64,000 bases of DNA from Gigantopelta aegis (lineage: Eukaryota > Mollusca > Gastropoda > Neomphalida > Peltospiridae), in NCBI RefSeq assembly GCF_016097555.1, contig NC_054711.1, forward strand, positions 36,081,550-36,145,549, read 5' to 3'. The translations under genes and the position numbers were made by a program. Below are positions 52,701 through 62,204 of this stretch, piece by piece. Within the stretch, counting starts at the first letter, position 1. Each line of letters begins with the position of its first letter. Under the pieces are notes generated by a model. It ran no database searches. It was given only the letters and a program-made list of their open reading frames with translations, and was not told where the DNA came from.

Positions 52701-53629
52701 AGAAGTAATTCCAATTGGTGAGCATGATGCCATTTTCAAATAATGTATATAACCGTCCGAATTATTGGACTTATCACTTTCTAATATCACTTTCCAACAA
52801 AATGCCGACATATCCGTGTTCCTTTTGTTCCAATGAAGTTCGACCCAGACAACATGCATTACGCTGCGACGTTTGTTCACGATGGCAACACCGCACCTGT
52901 AATTCTGTCGTAATTTTACTGCTTTGGCATATGAATACTGTATTGATTGAGAAATACTAGGATAAACTGTTCAATTCTGCTACTTGAAAATCTGATTTCG
53001 ACATATAGCCGCTTTCCACAAGTATCAATGAACCCGTATCAATAACTCGGGGCCGAGTTGTCTCGGACAGCTCGGCCCCGAGGCCGAGTTGTCCATGGGT
53101 CCGAGTTGTCTGGTCCCCTTTTGACTTACATGTTCAGGGCCGTTTCATCATGGGGCCGTTTTGACTGCATACCATCATGAGTACATTTGTTATGTTAGCC
53201 GATTCAATGAATGCATAAATATGCAAACAAATTAGTGGAAGGTGTTGGTGGGGATAGTCTGGTGAAAGAAATATATGGGGGGGGGGGGGTCGTGACATGC
53301 TCTCCCGAAAAACATACTGAAAAAAAAATGGGGTTAACGTCCCCCCATCCCAACTGAAACCCAACCCCCTGCACACGCGCCTGTACAAGGATCTTATCTA
53401 CAGAGATTGCCTCTAAGTAGCACCTTAAATTCAAATTATAGCCGTACGCTTGTCGGCAATTTCATAACCGGATATGTAATATATAGAAATATTTTTTACA
53501 TAATTTCCATCTGTTAAAACATTTGTTATGGGCGTCGCCATCTTGGTTCCAAACAATACTGCGACTTAATTTCTAAACATTAAATATCTTACCGAGTCCT
53601 GCTGTCAGATTTTGAATATCGCTTGACAT
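37712..53629 (-). CDS. EIF1: Translation initiation factor eIF1 (SUI1), complete, four exons
   Basis: eIF1 binds the 40S subunit near the P site and enforces stringent start-codon selection during scanning. Exons on the - strand, in order: 53629-53593, 46368-46184, 40017-39886, 37726-37712. All introns are GT..AG and phases agree, giving 122 aa (the human protein has 113). The N-terminal tail is MSSDIQNLTAGLAARNQVTD. The SUI1 fold follows: HIRIQQRNGRKMLTTVQGI with the basic 40S-binding loop, then FACNGTVVEHPEYGEVIQLQ, GDQRQLISNFLITTGIVNKE and the invariant end VHGF. The N-terminal tail is slightly longer than in vertebrates. The ATG has T at -3 and T at +4, a poor context expected for eIF1 autoregulation. 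The gene converges on LARP4. Confidence 0.95.
38012..38262. repeat. 40-bp tandem repeat, about six copies, in eIF1 intron 3
   Basis: Unit AAATAACCACAAATAATACT plus TGCTGGTATACTGGCCCAT. Copies are virtually identical (one G/T difference in the first), so the array is young or homogenised. It is open in three frames on the - strand, but this is a by-product. Confidence 0.92.
38264..38619 (-). mobile_element. CAGGGCTTCTAGA element, copy c, abutting the 40-bp array
   Basis: Inserted at the edge of the 40-bp tandem array in eIF1 intron 3. Ends are intact, but no clear 5-bp duplication is seen. Confidence 0.85.
38640..38845 (+). repeat. Dispersed repeat, copy 2, next to the 5' splice-junction array
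   Basis: Shares GATTCCAAATAAGTGAAGCT and flanking text with 35570-35795. It is bordered on the left by CAGGG element c and on the right by the array of exon 3 donor junctions. Confidence 0.75.
38846..39885 (-). repeat. About 105-bp minisatellite made of eIF1 exon 3 5' splice junction, about nine copies
   Basis: Each unit on the - strand carries a version of the last 24 bases of exon 3 (ATCGTCAACAAGGAGCAGGT..), a GTAAG donor and about 80 bases of intron (TGACACAGTGGCAGAATTGG, C-rich tract, TGTACAT). Donor-like GT pairs lie at 39776, 39667, 39557, 39450, 39343, 39240, 39136 and 39032, spaced 103-110 bp; 38934 is degenerate (GTCAG). Confidence 0.93.
39886..40017 (-). CDS. EIF1: eIF1 exon 3 (second half of SUI1 domain), both borders duplicated into arrays
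   Basis: Forty-four codons in phase 0 from EFACNGTVVEHPEYGEVIQL to NKEQVK. Acceptor GTATTATTGTAG, donor GTAAGT. The acceptor plus the first seven exon bases is the source or product of the array at 40018-43480. The donor plus the last 24 exon bases is repeated in the array at 38846-39885. The exon itself is intact and matches the family residue by residue in its core. Confidence 0.95.
40018..43480 (-). repeat. 33/23-bp minisatellite made of eIF1 exon 3 3' splice junction, about 100 copies
   Basis: On the - strand the 33-bp unit is the end of intron 2 (CCTGTGTGTATTGTTGTAG preceded by TACAGTA) plus GAGTTTG, the first seven bases of exon 3. The 23-bp variant lacks ten bases. The array abuts exon 3 directly, so the exon border is its last unit in transcription order. 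A CAGGG element (43064-43406) interrupts it and a few decayed units follow to about 43480. Long ORFs here (VCTVPVCIVVG repeats) are by-products. Confidence 0.95.
43064..43406 (-). mobile_element. CAGGGCTTCTAGA element, copy d, inside the eIF1 splice-junction array
   Basis: Flanked by AGTAC (43059-43063, 43407-43411), which is array sequence. Array units continue on its far side in decayed form, so it inserted into the array. Confidence 0.9.
44058..45672. mobile_element. pogo/Tigger-like TA element, 1,615 bp, no transposase
   Basis: Inverted ends CAGTCATCTCCACTTATTTGCA and (right, inverted) CAGTCAAACCCGCTTATTTGCA, between TA-rich flanks. CAGTCAAACC ends with TA targets are typical of pogo-type elements. 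GGTTAATCGACT and GGTTAATTGCAC are subterminal repeats at both sides. No frame longer than about 80 codons. Confidence 0.75.
46091..46122. repeat. Short hairpin AGTCCCCTcCGGTT..
   Basis: AGTCCCCTCCGG and its near inverse CCAGTAGGGGACT form a 30-base hairpin at the end of a frame-rich stretch 45751-46117. It may be the terminus of a degenerate mobile element. I do not recognise the overlapping ORFs. Confidence 0.5.
46184..46368 (-). CDS. EIF1: eIF1 exon 2 (N-tail and first half of SUI1 domain)
   Basis: The acceptor is TTATTTTGGCAG and the donor GTACAA. It encodes ARNQVTDPFADSEDSD, an acidic tail, then HIRIQQRNGRKMLTTVQGIN and YDFRKIVKHAKK. The NGRK loop is the basic surface that contacts 18S rRNA in the known family. 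It ends in phase 0. Confidence 0.95.
47232..47570 (+). mobile_element. CAGGGCTTCTAGA element, copy e, in eIF1 intron 1
   Basis: CAGGGCCTCTAGATTATGGT to TCTAGAAGCCCTG, flanked by GATTACT on both sides (7 bp). Confidence 0.87.
47727..48807. mobile_element. Element with about 110-bp terminal inverted repeats
   Basis: Left arm from CAGGGGTTAATCCATGTCAA and right arm, inverted, from GAGGGTCATTCCATGTCAAA align over more than 100 bases (TTTGTACCAAACATGCCTCA, GTTATCCACATGAA). The centre is AT-rich without a credible gene. Confidence 0.78.
49459..50167. mobile_element. Element with AGAGGCACTGATTTT inverted ends, 709 bp
   Basis: Perfect 15-base terminal inverted repeat. CCGTTT / AAACGG motifs recur (TTCCGTTTCAG near both sides). 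No coding frame. Confidence 0.75.
50270..51577. mobile_element. CAGGG-ended element, 1,308 bp, 5-bp target duplication
   Basis: Ends CAGGGCACAATATTTC and (inverted) CAGGGGACAATATTTC, flanked by AATAC (50265-50269, 51578-51582). GGTTACG/CGTAACC motifs cluster near both ends. Confidence 0.85.
51583..52361. other. Non-coding stretch with (GT)n and a 25-base G run
   Basis: A (GT)n run of about 20 bases near 51914-51935 and poly(G) at 51965-51989. No gene recognised. Confidence 0.5.
52362..52483 (+). mobile_element. SINE family A, internal fragment
   Basis: CAGCCAGTGCTCCACAACTG, GGTACATATAAAAGAATCCTT and CAAAAAGAGTAGCACAT match the core. Head and tail are absent. Confidence 0.7.
52802..52960 (+). 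pseudogene. PHD/treble-clef-like zinc-finger fragment
   Basis: MPTYPCSFCSNEVRPRQHAL then RCDVCSRWQHRTCNS: the C-x2-C .. C-x2-C .. H-x2-C pattern with W before H is PHD-like and resembles the finger found in mollusc proteins linked to MULE-type transposases (recollection, not searched). The frame then runs into non-homologous sequence and stops. It lies on the strand opposite to eIF1 within its intron 1, so it is a TE relic or an isolated exon. Confidence 0.4.
53047..53083. repeat. Perfect 12-bp-stem palindrome CTCGGGGCCGAG
   Basis: CTCGGGGCCGAG, a 13-base loop, then CTCGGCCCCGAG. GGCCGAGTTGTC is repeated around it (53050-53112). GC-rich in an AT-rich intron, probably part of a mobile element. 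Confidence 0.75.
53532..53552 (-). promoter_or_regulatory. YY1-like AAGATGGCGAC motif just inside eIF1 intron 1
   Basis: The - strand reads CCAAGATGGCGACGCCC about 45 nt after the exon 1 donor. AAGATGGCG is the YY1 core often found just downstream of transcription starts of housekeeping genes. It could instead be an alternative upstream ATG within a different first exon. Inference only. Confidence 0.35.
53593..53629 (-). CDS. EIF1: eIF1 exon 1 with start codon in weak context
   Basis: Thirty-seven coding bases encode MSSDIQNLTAGL plus one base, followed by GTAAGA. The IQNL tetrapeptide is shared with eIF1 N-termini of other animals, and the split codon G|CT joins exon 2 in frame, which fixes this exon although it is tiny and about 7.2 kb away. 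The start codon is read from CTTTAATGT. Confidence 0.9.
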
Positions 53630-54360
53630 TAAAGCTAATAAATGTGTATTCACGATAAGGTTATAAAAACTTCAAGTTCTATTTATTTAACAGTTATGGA
53701 TGTCTATGGATTACTTTCCGTACGATTCTTTACCAATGAGTATAAAAATAGAACATCAACGTCATTTGTATTTGAGGCTACGATTACAAAGAATCTTTAA
53801 TACTAATTGCAATTAAAATTGTTTCTATAATATATGTCTTGAATGTATTGTTCAATGTATTTACTCAAAATTATTTAAAATAGTTTATATGACATAAAAT
53901 ATTATTGAAAAAGTTATTTATTTGGAGAGTACAGTTATGGCCGACAAGGTGCAAGAAAGAGTCGAATGAGATCGTCAGTTGTAATGTAGAACAGCAGGTT
54001 TGCATTTAGATTACGTGTTAGATCAGTATATAACATTATGAGAAAAACTATGTTTTAATCAAACTGAGTGCATATAACGCTACCCCAGTTTCAGGTGGTG
54101 TGTGGGGGTCGAGGAAGAGTGAAAGGAGTGCCTGCGAAGAAAAACTACCGCAAATTTTGTGCCGATCAACGATCGGTTTAGCTGACTGGTTCGTCGAGCT
54201 GGCTTTGCGGCGGATTGGCTGGGAGCAGAGCGACGGTCGAGATGGCTGATTTCTACGATCCAGCAAGTCCAACAGAGTAAGTGACAGCAGTGAGCACAAA
54301 TTGTCATAGAAGGTAAACGCCGACATTCGGCCACAGGCATGTGACACATTCAACAAAATA
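53630..54360. promoter_or_regulatory. eIF1 5' flank / possible bidirectional promoter
   Basis: Between eIF1 exon 1 (-) and the candidate + exon. A locally GC-rich patch at about 54150-54260 contains ATTGGCTG (inverted CCAAT) on the + strand. Transcription starts cannot be placed by eye. Confidence 0.35.
54242..54276 (+). CDS. Candidate first coding exon of a divergent gene (MADFYDPASPT)
   Basis: An ATG in decent context (CGAGATGG) opens 11 codons that end at a strong donor GTAAGT, in a locally GC-rich, CCAAT-box-containing stretch about 600 bp from eIF1 exon 1 on the opposite strand. I found no convincing second exon to the right, so the gene would have to continue through a long intron or beyond the window. 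I do not recognise the peptide. It could be chance. Confidence 0.25.
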
Positions 54361-55465
54361 TTTCAGAGATCATTATTCTCCAACAATTCACACCTGACAC
54401 TCATTCAGAAACAATCACTCACAAAATTGATTACAGCCAAATTCAGGTATGTTTTAAAAAACAAACTACACCAACCATTTCCCGATACTGTAGGAATACC
54501 CGTTAACATATAATTTCAAGTATTCAGTTAGATAACAGCATATTCATAATATCTGTTCGTATTAGTACTATATTTGTACATTTTGATTATCTAGATGTAC
54601 ACACGTGTTCATATACCAGTAGTTGAGTTGGTAGACATGTATTCACGTTGAAGATTCAGTAACTACTTATTTCGTTTTGAACAGGGTTTTCTTTTTTAGT
54701 AGATTTTTTTGAAAGAACAGGAACTGAGGAAGACATCCAAGTTATTTTATTGAATCATTATAACTAGTATCACTTTCAAGTTGAAAGATTGACAAATGCC
54801 ATCCAGTATGTAGATTATTTATATAATGATAATCAGAGAAACACAGTTTAAAAATTAAATAAAACAATTTTCGAGTCACATTTTTAGTGACATCTTGAAT
54901 TCAAGTTACTGTAATCTTGTTCCCAGTACAGCCATATTATAATTATGTGATTCCAGTATAAAATCTATTAGGCTTTAAAACTAAAAAATAAACAAGGTGG
55001 TAAGAATTTAATTACTGTATAAAATGGTTGCATACAAATGTTTAGAATATGTTTTGAAAAATTGAGGAAAAGGGAAATAACTCTGACATTAAGTTTTTAT
55101 GAATACCCTCTTATTATTATTGGAAGGTACCGTACATGATTCCCCCATCCCACTGTGAATTATAAAATGAGTAGTGAAAACAAAAATAATTTTGGACACA
55201 GCGTTTATCTCTGTGACTTCGGTGCAATCTAAAGCCCTGAGTTGATAGGTTTAAATATTCTGTTACAGTGTATGAACAATTTTATTATTATTATTATTAT
55301 TATTTTTAGCAGTATTTTTCTTTCAAGCATGATATGGATTATAAAAAACTATTTGATGGTTTTTGTTTTTGTATGACTAACAAATCATATAATTTTTATT
55401 GTGATATTATCATCATAATGATTTGTGCATTTCTTAATTTTAATTTAATATAAAGGCATGTTTTG
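54360..55465. other. Non-coding AT-rich stretch, nothing recognised
   Basis: No exon, SINE or inverted-repeat element found. A (TTA)n run occurs at about 55281-55306. Confidence 0.5.
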
Positions 55466-55469
55466 CTTG

Positions 55470-55870
55470 TGAATGAATGAATGTTTAACGACACCCCAGC
55501 ACGAAAAATACATTGGCTATTGGGTGTCAAACTATGGTAATGCAAACAAATAGTGATGATCAACATCAATATAAAAATTCAAGATTTAAATAAAAACAGT
55601 GTAAAAAAAACTGTGCAAAAATACAAATATCACAGATATATACTGACTTTTACTCAAAATTTCAATTGTATCTCGAAGAAAACAAGGGGATTTGTGCTGT
55701 ATTGGCCATTCTCAAAGAGAATGTTACACCCCTGCACCTCGGTGAGGTTACAGCACGCGCAGGGGTTTTGCTTTTATTCATCAATGTGCAGATAGGTGTT
55801 TTGGGGATCAGAACCCATTCCTGTTCAAAGCATTCACCCCCCCGCCTTACAAAGTAAAAAGATGAGCTAT
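55470..55870 (-). mobile_element. Probable unclassified interspersed repeat
   Basis: AATGTTTAACGACACCCCAG .. TTGGCTATTGGGTGTCAAAC at one end is a text I associate with repeated mollusc sequences (tail-like, cf. SINE tails). A GC-richer stretch with TGTTACACCCCTGCACCTCG follows. No second copy is in the window. Confidence 0.4.
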
Positions 55871-56345
55871 CCACATGTAGGTTCCAGGTATTACTTTTCT
55901 GACAGCAGCCACAGAGACGACATTAACTTGTGCAGTTTTAATCACAACGTTAAAGGTTCGCCTATATATAGATCCATTTCTCCCAAACTAAGTCCCAGAT
56001 GGGTGAAATTTGGTTATGTACATGCACCTACAGTATGGAAGTTCATCACAATAGATAAAACAAATTACTTTAAACAAATTTAATTAAAATGCATTTAACT
56101 GTTTCTCACAAACATCAATGAAACTTGCTTTATAGTTGCACCTATGAATGTTTATCACAAACCATTTGAAACAAACAATAAAATAAAATGGTAAAATTGA
56201 TATTGGCTACTGTAAAACCAGCATAAAGGTATGCGAATGATTAAATACAACATGGTTATCCCCATTCTAATTCAATGAATCCATTAAAAAAGTTTGTTCT
56301 TTAACAAAAAACTGGTCACTGCTGTCATGTTCAAGTCATCTTCCT

Positions 56346-56702
56346 CACTGCTTCTAAATTATGGTAGCCCCACTCCCATGGCAAGTGATATTCAGTGTTG
56401 GGCTAGTAAATAACTACTATTACCATGCCTGACGGCTAGTGAAAAAACATTGTGAAATTATGCATTTAAATCTATTTTGTAAATACAAATATCCTGTCCC
56501 CACCCTACCTTCAATCTTAGTGTTTTCAAGCTCTAAAGATCTCCCTCTTTAGATGACATATCAGATTATTCCTACATGTATTATTAAATTATATAAATTA
56601 ATGTAAAGTAGGGCTAGTGAATTTTTAATCATGGCTAGTACATTTTTAAAATCATTGATCCCATGGCTAGTGGATTTTATAAAAAAAATTCTAGAAGTTC
56701 TG
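56346..56702 (+). mobile_element. CAGGGCTTCTAGA element, copy f, ends mutated
   Basis: Left end CACTGCTTCTAAATT, right end CTAGAAGTTCTG, target duplication TTCCT (56341-56345, 56703-56707). Interior as in the other copies. Confidence 0.85.
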
Positions 56703-57173
56703 TTCCTAAAGAAATGAATTATAGTACAAGCAAATTAAAATATAAATTTTTACTGTTGTTCCCAAATTTGTTTTGTATTTTATTGTTTTAATAACGACAA
56801 TGCTACTTGCTATTATTACCAATTTCACTAGTACTCAATAACAAGTACATTGCAAAGATTCATAATTCGATATAGTTGCTGTTGTTTACTTCAGCATTCC
56901 TGTCAGCATCACAGATGTGATGTCACACAAACCGTATAAACAGCATTTATCCCGCAATCACTGTATACATTGACAAGATATAATGACTAGATAAATCTCT
57001 ATTTTCAGTCACCGACCAAAAATATAGGTCACGTGACATAAACCCGACTCGACTCGAGTGTTTCAGACTAGATTTTCAATAAGCATACTCTTTAAGTCAT
57101 TTGTTTAAGTACAGTAAATACAAATAACTTTTGGTTTTGCGATAACAATACAAAACGTGTATATTTATAATTA

Positions 57174-58003
57174 CCGTATTTGACCGGAAATAAGCACATG
57201 TCTTTGAATAAGCCCACCTCCGTTTTGATAGCATTTAAGAAATTAGGCCCTCATTCGTAAATAAGCCCACCCCCAACTTCGTCACCTTATAAATAACATG
57301 AAATTGCAAGTTTGCTCAAAGTTCATTTAAAAGGTCATACTTCCTGCAGATAATTAAACACAAATGTAACACAATATTTTACCACCAGTGAGATTTAGCA
57401 GTCTAACAATAACAGTGTGTAACATTGTTTTCAATTTCATGCCTTCAGTATTTCTCTGAAGTATCCAAGCCAAGTATGAACTAAAAACCAGTGTCTATTT
57501 TTACCACCACACTGGGTCCGCAGTTAATGCTAATTAAGCAAATACCGTATTCTGATTGGCTAAGAACAATGACCTTAGATTGACAATTCTTTGCAGTGTA
57601 AGCAACGTGTCAGAAACGTGTGTATAGGCTATTGAGTTTGTTGTTAATTGCTGTTGTTTTAAGTCTTCTCAGCATTAAATTTTGGATGTAAATAAACAGC
57701 ACTGGTAAGTAATTGTAACATAGAAGGTGTGTTTCTGATAATTAGATACTAGTAAAAAAACAAACAATTTAATTAATAAACAATTATTATTTATTAATAA
57801 CAAATGGAACACTAATTAATAGATGTGCTACTGAACGTTTTTTGTTTTTTTCCTAGTTCATTTAAATATTGTTATTTATTTTAATTATTATTATTAAAAA
57901 AAATTTCAACAAAACTGGCCCCTTGTCTAGGAATAAGCCCACCCCATGCCAAGCTCACAATGAGTTGTCTTGGCCCCCTGGGCTTATTTCCGGTCAAATA
58001 CGG
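57174..58003 (-). mobile_element. TA-flanked inverted-repeat element T1, copy 2
   Basis: The same 830-bp element in opposite orientation, with TA duplications at 57172-57173 and 58004-58005. Interior features such as CACTGGGTCCGCAGTTAATG match copy 1 closely. Confidence 0.9.
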
Positions 58004-58193
58004 TAATTAAAGTTTAGAAACGCTTTTTGAATGTTACAGAATGTAGCTAGTGTCTTACAAAAAATGACGTCATGTATCTTGTGTGATGTCATACGGCAAA
58101 AGCCTTGCTAGTTGACAATACTCTATTTGCATACAGAAAAATGGAATAAATAATTATTTTCTGACTATTCTCGTAGGATTGCAAGATAAAAGA

Positions 58194-58324
58194 AATAACT
58201 GGTTACTGTCTTAAGATGTCGGCTTTATCCTGCTCAGGTCGAATGGTGAATGCAGCTGAGCATAGGCTCGCTGCATTCGCCATTCTAACCTTCGCAGGAT
58301 ATCTTAAGACAGTAACCAGTTATT
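58194..58324. repeat. 131-bp near-perfect hairpin (foldback element)
   Basis: AATAACTGGTTACTGTCTTA AGAT at the left is exactly inverted at the right, and pairing continues imperfectly (CTGCTCAGGTCGAATGGTGA / TTCGCCATTCTAACCTTCGC) to a loop near 58259. Confidence 0.85.
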
Positions 58325-58328
58325 CCCT

Positions 58329-59880
58329 ATTTACATCATAAAGGGCATAATTTAGCTCAATCGGTAGAGCGCTCACCTAAGGTGTTTGCGTTGCAGGATC
58401 AAACCACTTCAGTAGACCCATACTCTGATCAGACCTGTCAACCTTCAGTCAAGAGAAAGCAGGAGGTGTGTGTTGAAAAAGCAGGAGATTTTTTAAATTC
58501 ACACAATTTAACCCAAAATCGCAAGATTTAAAAAAAAACAGTATTACAATAAGTTATATGAATACTATATAATGTCATATATACTTGTTAACCTTAGATC
58601 TTGGCATTAAAAAAAAACAAATTATTATTATTTTTTTTTTTTTAAAGTTTAAATATTATTATGATTTAATACATATTTAAAAAAAAAAAAATATGTTATC
58701 CCAAAATGTTAAGAACATGAACAAGAAATAAAAAAATTAATTAGTACATTTACGGTATTACACTTACAGCCTTACAGGTTGCGTTACATTATCATTTGTG
58801 GTCAGTGTACCAAAGTACCAAAGACAAGTTTATTTTATTAAATTTTTACTATAATGAGGAACAGTGGCGTGGTACTTATTTAAAATCATTGTATTTTCAT
58901 TAATCATAAGTAAACCCTCATTACGGACATCGTGTGAAATATACCAGAATTATACCCTTTTCCGTGAGTAACTTTATGTCAATGTCAAACACAACGTTTT
59001 TTAATTGTACAAAAATAATTTCTTGAAGTGTACCCTTATAACCAACATTTTACTGCACAAACATACAAAATTAACTGACACAAGTATGTTTATACAGTTA
59101 ATTGGTCTTTTCGTTGTCTTGCTGTGACATGTGATTTTAACATGCATATTGTGTATCGCTGTTAACTCGGGAGTCTAGCAGTTCAGATTCGTCATAGTTG
59201 CATTATGTAATCCAGTGGGAAGACATTTTACAATTCAGAGGTGTTATTAGAACTAAATTGGATAGTTTTATATATGGCAACACTGAATGTCAATACACAG
59301 CCTGTTGAATTAGCAGCAACATGCTTCGTAGTCATTACGATGACAACAAACATTATAATAACACGTCATTTTATAAACTCCATGTGCTTTTTGAACAATA
59401 TAAATAGGCTATCCCACAATTCTCACTTCGGCAAAGGTTAAACAGTCGGGACAATTTGGCTTGTTACATTTTCAGAAACCGAAAGTAGTCGACATTTTCC
59501 GAATGAGAAAAAAAGGCAGAGTTACTTCCTTTATGTTATTTTGACAAAAGAGGATCGATATTTTTTTTATGCTTACAAAAATGTCATTTAAAAGGAGAAA
59601 TTGTCTCCCGCACAGGTGAAAGGAGATTTGATCAAATACCGGGAGACTCCCGCGGAATCCGGGAGGGTTGACAGGTCTGACTCTGATTGAGGTGTTTCCT
59701 GTCACAATGAACCAGTGACTACGATTGGTATATCAAAGGCCATGGTATGTGCTGTCATGTCCATATAAAAGATCCCTTACTGCTAATGGAAAAATGTATC
59801 AAATGTTTGATATCCAGTAGCCGATGATGAATAAATCTATGTGCTCTAGTGTTGTCATTAAACAAAACAAACTAATTTTA
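58329..59880 (+). mobile_element. SINE family B split by a 1.25-kb hAT-type element
   Basis: Head at 58329-58429 (TTTAGCTCAATCGGTAGAGC box A, GCAGGATCAAACCAC box B) and core plus tail at 59680-59880 (TTGGTATATCAAAGGCCATG, TGTGCTCTAGTGTTGTCATT). Removing 58430-59679 and one target copy restores one SINE. Confidence 0.85.
58430..59679. mobile_element. Non-autonomous hAT element, 1,250 bp, 8-bp target duplication
   Basis: Terminal inverted repeats CAGACCTGTCAACC / GGTTGACAGGTCTG, perfect 8-bp duplication ACTCTGAT at 58422-58429 and 59680-59687. The right end carries GGGAGACTCCCGCGGAATCC GGG. No transposase frame; the interior is AT-rich. Confidence 0.92.
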
Positions 59881-61059
59881 CATCATAAAATTTAGAGCAA
59901 GGCACATTTTGCTTCAGAAAAGTTTCAAAGGTGATATTTTAAAAGTAAGTACGCAAGAAGTAGGGTATGGATATGTAAATAGGCTCATGGGGAATCCCCT
60001 GAATTTCCGATCATTGATACTGAATAAGTTTATGATAGGTGAGATATCTAATTCCACAAAATTCTGGTGGGGAAGGGGGTCAAAATATATTATTTAATGT
60101 ACTTTGACAAATTTTAAACATCAGTTCTCGTACTATAATCTTCCTAAAAGTAAAAAAAAAAAGTTAAATTATTTTTCAGGATTTTAGCGTATGTAATTTT
60201 ACCCATTCGTGTAGAATGCAGGCAATTCAGGAGAGCATGTCCCCAAACCTCCCTAGAACATTGGGTGTTTGATGTTGTCAATCTGTGGCAGACTCCCAGA
60301 CCTCACTGTTTAAGGGGAGCAGTCACTCTCGCTCCTCATCACTCCCCTGAGACTGGTTCAAGGAGAGTAATTTGTAGCTCCCCTTAGCATGTGAATTTAT
60401 ATGCTATCCATGTGATGATATTTAAATTAGGGGAGTAATTAAGAACTCTTAAAACATTTTTTATGGCTGTCTTATTACCCCCCCCCCCCCCCAAAAAAAA
60501 AACCCAACAAAAACAAACAAACAACAACATTTCCTTCTGTTATGCTTGAAGAAGGTCAGTAATAGTATTGGAAAAAAAACCCAGCACCCCACCCCTTGCA
60601 TGGCTTTGCCCCTGCAGCACTGGACCTGCCTCAATTCAGGTCCCCATTGCTTAATTTCCTGCACCTGCAATGTTTAAAGGTTCAAGAATGAGGTATTAAT
60701 AACACGAGGCCCAAAATGGGATGTACTACTACATGTAATCCTGTGGCAAAAAAGTGATTCTGAACTGAACCATGTAGTTTAATTAATCAAGGTTTATTAT
60801 TATTTATTTTTTAATTTATATGGTCTACCTACATGTAGTCTCATCAACTAGAAATGTTCAGTGAATATGACGTTTTCAAGATGGCCTCTATTATAACTAT
60901 AGTGAAATAAACAAATTATAACAATTAAATGTTATTTTTTTAATTAATACCATTTAGTGGGAAAGCATTTATTCTTTGTAATTCTATACCTGGCAAACAT
61001 TTGTTAAAGAGGCATCATGGCTCAAATGCTGTGGTATGTGCTGTCCTGTCTGTAGGAAA
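59881..61059. other. Non-coding stretch, nothing recognised
   Basis: AT-rich with a C15 run at 60478-60492 and short frames only. Confidence 0.5.
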
Positions 61060-61515
61060 GTGGGTTTCTATTTAGGGTTGTCGGATGGGGAAGTGGTTTC
61101 TATTTAGAGTTGGATGGGGAAGGCGTTTCTATTTAGGGTTGTCGGATGAGGAAGGCATTTCTATTTAGGGTTGTTGGATGGGGAAGGCGTTTCTATTTAG
61201 GGTTGTTGGATGAGGAAGGCATTTCTGTTTAGGGTTGTCGGATGAGGAAGGCATTTCTATTTAGGGTTGTTGGATGAGGAATGTGTTTCTATTTAGGGTT
61301 GTTGGATGGGGAAGGCGTTTTCATTTAGGGTTGTCGGATGAGGAAGGCATTTAAATTTAGGGTTGTTTGATGGGGAAGGCATTTTTATTTAGGGTTGTCG
61401 GATGAGGAAGGCGTTTCTATTTAGGGTTGTTGGATGGGAAAGTAGTTTAGGTTTAGGATTGTCAGATGGGGAAGTGGTTTTTATTTTTGGTTGTCGGATG
61501 GGGAAAGGGTTTTGG
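61060..61515. repeat. About 32-bp minisatellite with TTTAGGGTTGT core, about 14 copies
   Basis: The unit is roughly GGCATTTCTATTTAGGGTTG plus TCGGATGAGGAA. Copies vary by about 10 percent. It contains TTAGGG by chance spacing but is not a telomeric array. Confidence 0.9.
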
Positions 61516-62204
61516 TTTAACATTGCTGATTGCCAAGTATGCTAATGAGAAGATACAATTTAGTACTATGTAGCTGTGTTTGTAGCTCCCAATAAGTGAT
61601 AATTAATTTGTAAATTGGAATTTAATTCCATGTGTTAGAAGTAAATAGTTATTACATACTATCTTCCTTATTGATCTCAGTTGTGCAGAATACAGTTTGG
61701 TGTTTTCCTGAAGCCAGATATTGATTTGTACTTGAGCTAGACCTTGTGTGACCTGGAAATGTTAATTTATGGTTGATGTGTGTACATCTGGAACTGGCTT
61801 TGTTGTGTTTCCAGGTGTAGGAAATTGTGCAAGGGGTTTCTAGACCAGCGAGAAAAGTTTTTTTTGGGGGGGGGGGGGGGGGGGGGGGGGGGCTGGCGAT
61901 TGGATTATGTTTCTTCAGACAGAAAATACATTAAAAAAAAAAAAAATTCTTGAAGCAGAGGGTTTTGATTTTCAACAAAACCTGCCCACCTTCCACACCA
62001 TGCACATGTGCCTGGATTCCTTCTTGTGAAATAAACCATTTTCTGCATTAATGTTACAAAGAAATACTAATTAAAACATTTAATATCTTATTATCTGTAT
62101 GTTTTCTAACCATACATGGACATGTATGTCCAACGCCATATTGTTGTAAATTAAAATGCGTTGCATGCATCCTTTAGTAAAACTTTCAGTGGGGCGTTTC
62201 CATC
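61516..62204. other. Non-coding stretch with a 27-base G run
   Basis: Nothing recognised except the poly(G) at 61866-61892 and a short SINE-tail-like piece near 62120-62180. Confidence 0.45.

Noticed and set aside
61060..61515. TTAGGG motifs suggesting an interstitial telomere
   Set aside because: TTAGGG occurs once per about 32-bp unit within longer unrelated sequence, not as head-to-tail hexamers.
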